Assembly (NCBI GenBank): GCA_025360235.1
Contig: JANYCO010000196.1
Span: forward strand, 1 to 19,249
Reading direction: 5' to 3'
Length of the DNA stretch: 19,249 bases
Source: Cytophagales bacterium
GTDB lineage: Bacteria; Bacteroidota; Bacteroidia; Cytophagales; Cytophagaceae
The notes beneath the pieces were generated by a model that was not told the DNA's origin, did no database searches, and worked only from the letters and a program-made list of their open reading frames with translations. The translations under genes were made by a program, and so were the position numbers. Below, one piece after another: positions 13,649-19,249 of the stretch (its first letter is position 1; every line of letters begins with the position of its first letter).

Positions 13649-14260
13649 TTAGTTTATTGAAATTAATTCAACATCAAAAATAAGTGTAGTGTTCGGTCCG
13701 ATTTGTTCGGATGCGCCTCTTGTTCCATAAGCCAAATTTGATGGAACATACAATTGCCATTTCGAACCTGTAGGCATTAATTGTAATGCTTCTATCCATC
13801 CTGCTATTACACCGTTTACAGGGAAGGTAGCGGGTTGTCCTCTTTCTACCGAACTGTCAAACACTTCGCCACTAATCAATGTGCCGTGATAATGTGTAGT
13901 TACTTTGTCCGTAGCTTTTGGTTTTGGGCCGGTTCCTGGTTTTAATATTTTATATTGAAGCCCACTTGCTAAAGTAATCACTCCTTTTTTGGTAGCATTT
14001 TCTTTTAAGAATTTTGCACCTTCTTCTATATTTTTAGAATGTTTACCTGCCTGAATTTTTTCGAAATATTCATTAAGGATTTTTCCTCCTTCTTTAGCAT
14101 CTATTTGTAACGGCTGATTGCCAAATGAATCAGCAATGGCCTGGTTAAATGCTTCTAGACTCAGATCGGTGAATCCTTGATTTTTTAAGCTGCTGGCGAT
14201 GTTTACACCTAGGCTGTAACTTACCTTTTCTTTTTCGGATGTATATGTTTTTGTTTCCAT
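13649..14260 (-). CDS. FKBP-type peptidyl-prolyl isomerase (FklB-like)
   Basis: A 203-residue prolyl isomerase with the same two-part plan as E. coli FklB (FKBP22, about 206 residues): an N-terminal helical dimerisation domain (about 10-90, 'EKVSYSLGVNIASSLKNQG' onward) and a C-terminal FKBP domain (about 110-202). Active-site residues are visible: Tyr124, Phe134-Asp135 in GEVFDSS, Val151-Ile152 with Trp155 in 'NGVIAGWIEAL', Tyr178 in 'LAYGTRG' and Phe195. There is no signal peptide, so it acts in the cytoplasm. It assists protein folding by speeding X-Pro isomerisation. It appears monocistronic: a strong palindromic terminator lies 19 bases past its stop and a possible promoter lies just upstream. 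Confidence 0.93.
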   Translation of the reverse strand: METKTYTSEKEKVSYSLGVNIASSLKNQGFTDLSLEAFNQAIADSFGNQPLQIDAKEGGKILNEYFEKIQAGKHSKNIEEGAKFLKENATKKGVITLASGLQYKILKPGTGPKPKATDKVTTHYHGTLISGEVFDSSVERGQPATFPVNGVIAGWIEALQLMPTGSKWQLYVPSNLAYGTRGASEQIGPNTTLIFDVELISIN

Positions 14261-14277
14261 GATATTTAGTTTGGGAA

Positions 14278-14285
14278 CAAAGGTC
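14278..14285 (-). promoter_or_regulatory. possible -7 element of the FKBP gene
   Basis: On the minus strand this reads GACCTTTG, one base off TAnnTTTG and very like the uvrA element. It lies 17 bases upstream of the ATG at 14260, giving a leader of about 10 bases, which is short but acceptable for this phylum. No -33 element was seen. Confidence 0.33.
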
Positions 14286-14337
14286 TTGTTTTAAGGGGTA
14301 AATAAAAAATAAAAAGAAAGATTTAATCTAATTAAGT

Positions 14338-14880
14338 TTATGTTTTTTGACGTGACTTATTTATTGCTTCCAGTATTGCTGCATAACCCTTTTCCAATTC
14401 CGCTCTTGATTTAAATACAAATATTTTCTTTAGACTATACTCCCACTGACTTAGCCACTTGCGAAGTTCAGGCTCATAGTCTTTGTGCATTGTACGAATG
14501 GCTTCTTCAAACAATGGTTGATTAGAAAGACGGTCATCTTCAAAAGGGTCGAAGGGATTTTTCTTATTGTTGTATTTTTTATTTCTTTCCAAAACACTCT
14601 TCAGGCAAAACTCAAGAGGGTATTGCAAATAAATAATGACGTCGGCTTTTTCTATTCTTTGAGCCAGTGTAGAATGATAGCCCCAACCTTCTATTATCCA
14701 GTCTTTCGCAGGAGTAATTTTGTCCAGTCTTTTTATAAATTCTCTTTCCGGCAATCTGTCCCAATTCTTATCCCACATGATCAGGTCAAGGTAGGTTATG
14801 GGAATATTCAGTTCCGCGCCCATCTTCTGGGCCAGAGTGGACTTTCCTGTGCCTCCGTTACCTATAATAAGAATTTTCAT
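14338..14880 (-). CDS. P-loop kinase-like NTPase (FlaR/adenylate-kinase-like)
   Basis: A 180-residue soluble protein of the adenylate-kinase-like P-loop group. The Walker A motif is GNGGTGKST at residues 7-15. 'ITYLDLIMWDKNW' (29-41) and 'WIIEGWGYHSTLAQRIEKADVIIYLQYP' (61-88) match proteins annotated as DNA topology modulation FlaR-related or as small-molecule kinases: a 'D...w.p.W' acceptor segment, then 'w.i.G.y......r...aD.viwLd.p'. 'LERNKKYNNKKNPF' (about 96-109) is the lid-like basic region. The real substrate of this family is not settled; the FlaR label is historical. The gene stands alone, 77 bases downstream of the oppositely read end of no partner, so context does not help. Confidence 0.82.
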   Translation of the reverse strand: MKILIIGNGGTGKSTLAQKMGAELNIPITYLDLIMWDKNWDRLPEREFIKRLDKITPAKDWIIEGWGYHSTLAQRIEKADVIIYLQYPLEFCLKSVLERNKKYNNKKNPFDPFEDDRLSNQPLFEEAIRTMHKDYEPELRKWLSQWEYSLKKIFVFKSRAELEKGYAAILEAINKSRQKT

Positions 14881-14998
14881 ATACCAATATAGACAAATCT
14901 TCTAAAATACTCCAATATGGTAGATTAAATGAAGGAATGAATGGGCAGTGTGGATTTTGTTTATAAATTGCATGTACTTACTTAATTATTGCTAGGAT

Positions 14999-15439
14999 AT
15001 GAAAACATTCAGATTACTTGCTATCGCATTTTCTATTTTATTATTTTCAAACACTCTTTATGCGCAGAGTGCCAAACCCGTTGTGGAGGGTACCTGGAAA
15101 ATTAAATCGTTAAATGACTCCGGTAAAATGATAGATCATGGAGCTAGAGAAACGAATGTTGTTATTGCAAAAAACAATATGACCATCCATGTCGGCTGCA
15201 ATCATGTTTCTACCAAGATCGAATTTATTACTGCGGATAAAATAAAACCTTTTGACATCAGTGCTACACGTAAGTCTTGTTCGGAGCACCACCAAAATCT
15301 GGAGAGCACATTAAGATACGCGCTAGAGCAAACGAACTCAATCCGCAAAAATGGAGCAAAAATCGAATTTTATAAAGACAATGATTTGCTTATCGTTTTA
15401 GAGAAAAAGACAGAGCAAGTGAAAAAGAAAGGAAGATAG
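14999..15439 (+). CDS. secreted META/HslJ-like domain protein
   Basis: A 146-residue exported protein. A Sec signal peptide ends near residue 22 (LYAQ), so the mature protein starts about Gln23 and is periplasmic or outer-membrane-associated. The mature part matches the META domain as in HslJ: it opens with 'GTWKIKSLNDSGK' (31-43), has the core 'VGCNHV' (65-70; the family shows 'GCN'), then 'ATRKSC' (89-94; the family shows 'TTRMAC') and ends with a strand 'DLLIVLEKK'. HslJ in E. coli is a heat-inducible outer-membrane lipoprotein linked to novobiocin resistance; the function here is unknown. There is no lipobox. The lysine-rich tail is short. It converges on the DUF1802 gene with only 22 bases between. 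Confidence 0.78.
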   Translation: MKTFRLLAIAFSILLFSNTLYAQSAKPVVEGTWKIKSLNDSGKMIDHGARETNVVIAKNNMTIHVGCNHVSTKIEFITADKIKPFDISATRKSCSEHHQNLESTLRYALEQTNSIRKNGAKIEFYKDNDLLIVLEKKTEQVKKKGR

Positions 15440-15461
15440 TTTGAAGTGAACAGGAACAGTT

Positions 15462-15974
15462 TTAAATAATGTTTTTGTTTATTACCATCTTTCCGATCAG
15501 ATCTATCTCTGGCTCCAAGTCTGTCCAGGACTTGCAGCCACCGTATTGAGGAAGAACATCCAGCTCATAGATCTGTGGCAGTTCAAAGGTTTGTAAGACT
15601 AATAAATTCACGCTTTTATTCCAGCGTTCAAAACGCTCTCTTATCACTTCTTCCTTCCAGGCATGCCAGTTGTTGAGTTTGGCAATAGCATTCCAATCGG
15701 TAACAATACTGGAATCTGCTACTTCTGCATAATATTGAATTTTTACTTTGTCAGGTTTTGTGTAAAATTTATTCCCATCAAGGTAGGGTAGCCATTGTGG
15801 TTTGAGCATTTGTTCTGCCTGATGGAAAAGTGTAGGGTATAGAATAAATTTCTTTCCTTTAAGATCAAAGTCTCCACCTTCTTCAGCAATTCCTCCTTTG
15901 CGCAACACAATACTTTGTTTGCCCTTGCCTAGCGCATCAACTATAAACGACCATTCTTTAAATGCCAGCGTCAT
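15462..15974 (-). CDS. DUF1802 family protein
   Basis: A 170-residue soluble protein of the DUF1802 family, found mainly in cyanobacteria, Bacillota and Bacteroidota, with no known activity. The opening 'AFKEWSFIVDALGKGKQSIVLRKGGIAEE' and 'FILYPTLFHQAEQML' are the family hallmarks. The second conserved half is 'DWNAIAKLNNWHAWKEEVIRERFERW', followed by 'LLVLQTFELPQIYEL' and 'YGGCKSWTDLE'. The 'LRKGGI' and 'W..E...RF.R' blocks look like catalytic or nucleic-acid-binding surfaces, but this is not proven. No neighbour shares its strand, so it is probably monocistronic and its start ATG at 15974 is the family's usual start. Confidence 0.85.
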   Translation of the reverse strand: MTLAFKEWSFIVDALGKGKQSIVLRKGGIAEEGGDFDLKGKKFILYPTLFHQAEQMLKPQWLPYLDGNKFYTKPDKVKIQYYAEVADSSIVTDWNAIAKLNNWHAWKEEVIRERFERWNKSVNLLVLQTFELPQIYELDVLPQYGGCKSWTDLEPEIDLIGKMVINKNII

Positions 15975-16052
15975 ACAATTATTAGAAAATTTCTTATTCC
16001 TGTAAAATTATTGTTTAAATTTAATAAATAAAATCAGGAAGAAAAAGGATAG

Positions 16053-17168
16053 ATGTACGATGTATTAATTATTGGGGGTGGTTTGTCTGGGCTTACAAAT
16101 GCAATTCAGCTTTCAGCCGCGGGGCTTAATGTTTTGTTGGTAGAAAAAAATATCTACCCTTTTCATCGGGTGTGTGGAGAGTATGTGTCGAATGAAGTAA
16201 AACCTTTTTTAATGTCTATCGGCGTTGATGTGGAAAGGCTAAGACCTGCTTATATTGATAAGCTCACGGTTACTTCTCCTTACGGAACGAAACTCGAAAC
16301 AAAACTCGATATGGGTGCCTTTGGGATCAGTCGGTATGCGTTTGATCTGCATTTGTATCATCATGCTATAAAAAATGGGTGTGTCACCAAACTAAATATT
16401 CAGGTACACGAAGTGATTTTTCATGAGGACTGTTTCACTATAAAGTTATCCGACGGTAGTGAAGAGAAAGCAAAAATTGTTTTGGGGAGTTATGGGAAAA
16501 GGACAAATCTTGACCGAAGTCTGGAGAGGAAATTTTTCTATCGGAGATCGCCTTATATCGGAGTGAAGTACCATATCAAAACCGACTTTCCTCGTGATAG
16601 AATCGCTTTACATAATTTCAAAGATGGCTATTGTGGAATCTCTGCTATCGAAGACGATAAATATTGTTTCTGTTATCTTACCACTCGTGAAAATTTAAAA
16701 AAATCCGGAACTGTGGAAGAAATGGAAAAAACCATTTTACATAAAAATCCAAATTTGAAAGATATTTTTGAGAATTCGGAATTTCTATTTGCAAAACCAG
16801 AAATTATCAATGAGATTTCTTTTGAGAAAAAAACTACAGTAGAAAATCATATTCTAATGTCGGGTGACAGTGCAGGGATGATAGCACCACTTTGTGGAAA
16901 TGGAATGTCGATGGCTATTCACTCCGCGAAAATCTTGTCGGAATGTATTCTTAAACATTACACAAAAGAAAAATTTGTTCGGGGAAATTTAGAAAAGGAG
17001 TATTCACAATTGTGGAACAATACGTTTTCTAAAAGATTGTATATTGGAAGAAAGATCCAGCAACTCTTTGGACAGGAATTTATGACCGAAGCCGTGGTGA
17101 GGTCATTGAGACTTATGCCTCCTGTTACAAATTGGCTGGTAAAACAAACACACGGAAAAGAATTTTGA
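16053..17168 (+). CDS. FAD-dependent oxidoreductase, geranylgeranyl reductase-like
   Basis: A 371-residue flavoprotein. The N-terminal Rossmann fold carries 'VLIIGGGLSGL' with the FAD-binding GGGLSG (8-13) and ends in the ribose-binding acid 'LLVEK' (Glu31). 'PFHRVCGEYVS' (36-46) is the characteristic segment of geranylgeranyl-reductase-like enzymes and related p-hydroxybenzoate-hydroxylase-fold proteins. The second FAD motif is 'LMSGDSAGMIAPLCGNGMSMAI' (about 269-290). Family members reduce isoprenoid double bonds or hydroxylate or reduce polyketide and aryl substrates. In Bacteroidota, relatives often sit beside type III polyketide synthase genes, but none is present here, so the substrate is open. 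A purine-rich GGAAGAAAAAGGA upstream of ATG 16053 is the best Shine-Dalgarno-like site in the window. Confidence 0.87.
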   Translation: MYDVLIIGGGLSGLTNAIQLSAAGLNVLLVEKNIYPFHRVCGEYVSNEVKPFLMSIGVDVERLRPAYIDKLTVTSPYGTKLETKLDMGAFGISRYAFDLHLYHHAIKNGCVTKLNIQVHEVIFHEDCFTIKLSDGSEEKAKIVLGSYGKRTNLDRSLERKFFYRRSPYIGVKYHIKTDFPRDRIALHNFKDGYCGISAIEDDKYCFCYLTTRENLKKSGTVEEMEKTILHKNPNLKDIFENSEFLFAKPEIINEISFEKKTTVENHILMSGDSAGMIAPLCGNGMSMAIHSAKILSECILKHYTKEKFVRGNLEKEYSQLWNNTFSKRLYIGRKIQQLFGQEFMTEAVVRSLRLMPPVTNWLVKQTHGKEF

Positions 17169-17175
17169 AATAATT

Positions 17176-17233
17176 CCTCCTTGCGCACTTTGCGTTTAAT
17201 TTGTTTAGGCTTTTAAACGCAAGGAACGTCAGG
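17176..17233. repeat. imperfect inverted repeat upstream of mgsA
   Basis: TTGCGTTTAA (17190-17199) pairs exactly with TTAAACGCAA (17213-17222) across 13 bases, and the outer parts (CCTTGCG on the left, CAAGG on the right) extend the similarity imperfectly. The composition is like the 'AACGCAAAG...' intergenic repeats common in this phylum. It could terminate the upstream flavoprotein transcript or be a decayed dispersed repeat. Confidence 0.45.
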
Positions 17234-17276
17234 GTTTCACAAAGAATGCAAATGAAACAATTTAGATGTAAATAAA

Positions 17277-17723
17277 ATGGAAGCAAAAAAAAGAATAGCA
17301 CTTATCGCACACGACAACAAGAAGTATGAATTGGCAGAGTGGGCGGTGCACAACAAAGACATACTAAGCAATCACGAACTTTTTGCTACGGGTACAACAG
17401 GTACTGTGCTGGAAGAAGCGCTTAAGCAATCCGTAAGAAAATATAAAAGCGGGCCACTTGGCGGTGACCAGCAAATAGGCGCACTTATTGTAGAAGGACA
17501 GATTGATATTTTAATTTTCTTTTGGGACCCGATGGAAGCTCTTCCTCATGACCCTGACATCAAAGCTTTGTTGAGAATCGGGGCGGTGTGGAATATCCCG
17601 CTTGCTTGTGACCGAGCCACTGCCGATTTTATAATTTCCTCACCTCTTTTCGGAAAACCATACAAACGAATGCTTCCAGATTATGAGGCATATAAAAATA
17701 GAGAGATAAAGAAAAAGGGATAA
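17277..17723 (+). CDS. mgsA: methylglyoxal synthase
   Basis: A 148-residue cytoplasmic lyase converting dihydroxyacetone phosphate to methylglyoxal and phosphate, a glycolytic bypass that relieves sugar-phosphate build-up. All key residues line up with E. coli MgsA at a constant offset of seven: His12 (His19), Asp64 in GPLGGDQQ (catalytic Asp71), Asp84 in 'FFWDP' (Asp91), His91 (His98) and Asp94 (Asp101). 'ATGTTG' (37-42) forms the phosphate-binding loop. Length is normal. No glyoxalase gene is near, so detoxification must be encoded elsewhere. The neighbouring flavoprotein is on the same strand, but the 108-base gap with an inverted repeat suggests separate transcription. Confidence 0.96.
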   Translation: MEAKKRIALIAHDNKKYELAEWAVHNKDILSNHELFATGTTGTVLEEALKQSVRKYKSGPLGGDQQIGALIVEGQIDILIFFWDPMEALPHDPDIKALLRIGAVWNIPLACDRATADFIISSPLFGKPYKRMLPDYEAYKNREIKKKG

Positions 17724-17759
17724 ATTTTTTGCAATTCAAATAGATCATTTCTCATCTCC

Positions 17760-17783
17760 GTGTCTTGTCTTCTGACAAGACAC
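17760..17783 (+). terminator. stable hairpin after mgsA
   Basis: GTGTCTTGTC (17760-17769) pairs perfectly with GACAAGACAC (17774-17783) around a TTCT loop. It lies 37 bases past the mgsA stop and 42 bases before the end of the converging membrane-protein gene. No T-run follows on either strand, so it may be a factor-assisted terminator or a small dispersed palindrome. Confidence 0.5.
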
Positions 17784-17824
17784 CCGTCCCTATGAAACAC
17801 TAATTTCATAAAGACGCTCTCTTG

Positions 17825-18475
17825 TTACAACCCCTTAAACGTATGCTTCCTGTAGTGCTGTATCAACACCAGCGCGGAAGTAAAAAATGGGATCAGAAAG
17901 TAAATGAAGATAAAAAAGATAATGAATGCTTTTGGACTGATAATATTTTCCAGAAAATATTCTTCAAAACGAAAAAATTGTCTTGGCAGGTAAATGAAAT
18001 TGTCGAGTTTAAAATCGTCGTCCATTAGCAGTAATCCGAAGGTGACAAGAATTAAAATAAAAAAGATTAAAGTGCCTACCGCGAGTATCACAAGCATGAT
18101 CATGTTAAGTATCGTTATTATAATAAGAAAACTAGTAGTAAAATAGATAACGGGGGCTACAGGGTTGATGTAGCGGAGGTAACCGAAACTATTGAACTCT
18201 TCTTCTGTATAGGCTTTTAAAATTTTTGCGGTGTGCTTATAAAGAAAGAAAAAACCCAGACAAACCATAATAAAGGAAATGGCAGAAGGCCAATGCGGAT
18301 CGGTTTTATGCGTCACTGCATTGAAAAGACTGAGACAGATAGCAGCGAGTAGAACTAGCCACATATAAGAAAAGATTGTTAGGAAACCTGCAAAACGAAG
18401 ATGAGGGAGTTGTTTTGATTTTAAAATACTCAGAACAAAATCAATCAGGAAAATTTTGCGAAGAAATTTTAGCAT
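17825..18475 (-). CDS. unknown polytopic membrane protein
   Basis: A 216-residue protein I do not recognise. It has about five or six hydrophobic segments (about 28-52, 62-79, 105-150 as two closely packed helices, 181-205), a short basic N-terminus (KFLRK) and a basic C-terminal tail (QHYRKHTFKGL), so both ends are probably cytoplasmic. The longest soluble stretch (about 151-178, 'MDDDFKLDNFIYLPRQFFRFEEYFLEN') lies between the last two helices and is rich in aromatic and acidic residues. The desaturase upstream on the same strand ends 132 bases before it, with a hairpin between, so linkage is uncertain. There is no basis for a function. Confidence 0.75.
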   Translation of the reverse strand: MLKFLRKIFLIDFVLSILKSKQLPHLRFAGFLTIFSYMWLVLLAAICLSLFNAVTHKTDPHWPSAISFIMVCLGFFFLYKHTAKILKAYTEEEFNSFGYLRYINPVAPVIYFTTSFLIIITILNMIMLVILAVGTLIFFILILVTFGLLLMDDDFKLDNFIYLPRQFFRFEEYFLENIISPKAFIIFFIFIYFLIPFFTSALVLIQHYRKHTFKGL

Positions 18476-18580
18476 TCAGGTTTAGTTTGTAATGAAAGCC
18501 GATGTAATGGAGTTGAACGGAAATCTCACCGAGGGTTTGCTTGTAACAGAGTATGTCCGCGTTATCTATTTTCGCCTTAT

Positions 18581-18598
18581 GTTTGGCGTCCCGCCAAC
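18581..18598 (-). terminator. possible terminator of desaturase gene
   Basis: GTT-GGCG on one side pairs with CGCCAAC on the other (18581-18588 and 18592-18598, with one bulged T) around a three-base loop, starting nine bases past the desaturase stop on the minus strand. It is GC-rich but lacks a clear T-run. Confidence 0.4.
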
Positions 18599-18607
18599 AA
18601 ATCAAAA

Positions 18608-19249
18608 TCACACCGCAGCTCCTGTCTCTTTCAAATGTTTCAAATGCGATCGCACTGCCTTGCTAAAAGTAGGGAATTCATGGTAAGGTAAATTCATATC
18701 TACACAAACCTGTTTTACGATTTTGTTTAAAGCAGGATAATGAACATGGCTAATTTTTGGAAACAAATGATGCTCTACCTGAAAATTAAGTCCACCAGTG
18801 AACCACCCAACAAATTTATTTCCGGTAGCAAAATTAGCGGTAGTTTTTAATTGATGTATTGCCCACTCGTCATCAATTTTGCTGTTTTCAAAATGTTTGT
18901 CTGTAAACTCTGTTTCCTCTACTACGTGTGCCAGTTGGAATACAATTGAAAGAGTAGTTCCAAGGAAGAAATGGTAAACCATAAATCCTAAAACAGTATA
19001 GCCCCAGCCCCAAATCATAGACGGCAATACAAGGTATAATCCGATATAAGACACTTTTGTTATCCAGAAAATAACATGGTCCGAAGCAGTCATGCCTGCG
19101 ATTTTAATATTGCCTACTCGGCCAGTGAAGTATTTTATGTAGTCAAGCATAAAAACCCAAAGCACGGAGGAAAGTCCATAAACCAGAAAAGCATAAATGT
19201 GTTGGTATTTATGTAAACTGTATTTTTTTTGTAAAACATTACTTCTCAA
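18608..19249 (-). CDS. fatty-acid desaturase, C-terminal part
   Basis: The visible 213 residues are the C-terminal portion of an integral-membrane di-iron fatty-acid desaturase of the linoleoyl-CoA (delta-6)-like type; the frame is still open at the window edge, so the N-terminus and first histidine boxes lie outside. The third histidine box is QVEHH at visible residues 157-161 in 'GGLNFQVEHHLFPKISHVHYPAL', the diagnostic signature with glutamine replacing the first histidine. 'QLAHVVEETEF' and 'WAIHQLKTTANFA' are also typical. The hydrophobic stretches at about 57-77 and 84-106 are membrane helices. Such enzymes introduce a double bond in acyl-lipid or acyl-CoA chains using oxygen and an electron donor, adjusting membrane fluidity. 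The apparent TTG at the edge is not the real start. Confidence 0.92.
   Translation of the reverse strand: MRSNVLQKKYSLHKYQHIYAFLVYGLSSVLWVFMLDYIKYFTGRVGNIKIAGMTASDHVIFWITKVSYIGLYLVLPSMIWGWGYTVLGFMVYHFFLGTTLSIVFQLAHVVEETEFTDKHFENSKIDDEWAIHQLKTTANFATGNKFVGWFTGGLNFQVEHHLFPKISHVHYPALNKIVKQVCVDMNLPYHEFPTFSKAVRSHLKHLKETGAAV

Noticed and set aside
17822..18028. 68-residue plus-strand frame
   Set aside because: It is antisense to the C-terminal part of the membrane protein gene 17825-18475, with typical shadow-frame composition.
18492..18686. 64-residue plus-strand frame
   Set aside because: It overlaps the 3' end of the desaturase on the opposite strand and a hairpin, and has no recognisable protein features.

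Overview
The window is AT-rich and looks like chromosomal DNA of a Bacteroidota bacterium, possibly of the Cytophagales side, although the genus cannot be fixed from the sequence. The evidence is a TAnnTTTG-type (-7) promoter element upstream of uvrA and of the REP-associated transposase gene, few clear Shine-Dalgarno sequences, a SigK/RpoE-like ECF sigma factor paired with an RskA-type anti-sigma factor, and Bacteroidota-typical families (DUF1987/SiaC, DUF4349 lipoprotein, DUF1802, FklB-like FKBP, linoleoyl-CoA-type desaturase). No rRNA, tRNA, CRISPR array, prophage or integrative element is visible.

Layout. Positions 220-1407 (minus) hold a two-gene unit: a SiaC/DUF1987 protein, then a membrane protein with a GRAM-like segment. 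A secreted alpha/beta hydrolase (1540-2385, plus) converges on a sigma/anti-sigma operon (2392-3719, minus) whose genes overlap by ATGA. Diverging from it is an MFS transporter (3917-5059), followed by a DoxX-like membrane protein. Next come a small two-helix membrane protein and an ammonium channel (5600-7126, minus), then uvrA (7310-10162, plus).

From 10159 to 11733 lies the most distinctive part of the window: a REP/RAYT system. A REP-associated tyrosine transposase (10266-10907, minus) sits among three REPIN-like pairs of inverted short palindromes (core arms GAGACGCAT/ATGCGTCTC, usually bounded by GTAG). A seventh palindrome lies in frame inside the transposase gene itself. The ogt DNA-repair methyltransferase gene (11141-11626) lies between the second and third pairs. 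Several of the palindromes are extended by flanks that differ between copies yet still base-pair with themselves, giving terminator-sized hairpins at gene ends.

The rest (11763-19249) is mostly single genes: a DUF4349 lipoprotein, an unknown multi-helix membrane protein, an FklB-like peptidyl-prolyl isomerase, a P-loop kinase-like protein, a secreted META/HslJ-like protein, a DUF1802 protein, a geranylgeranyl-reductase-like FAD oxidoreductase, methylglyoxal synthase, an unknown membrane protein, and the C-terminal part of a fatty-acid desaturase running off the right edge.

Three start sites were moved from long TTG-initiated frames: MFS to ATG 3917, uvrA to TTG 7310, and ogt to ATG 11141. 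The ECF sigma gene has conserved coding sequence upstream of its first usable start (GTG 3608) but no ATG, GTG or TTG at the expected N-terminus.
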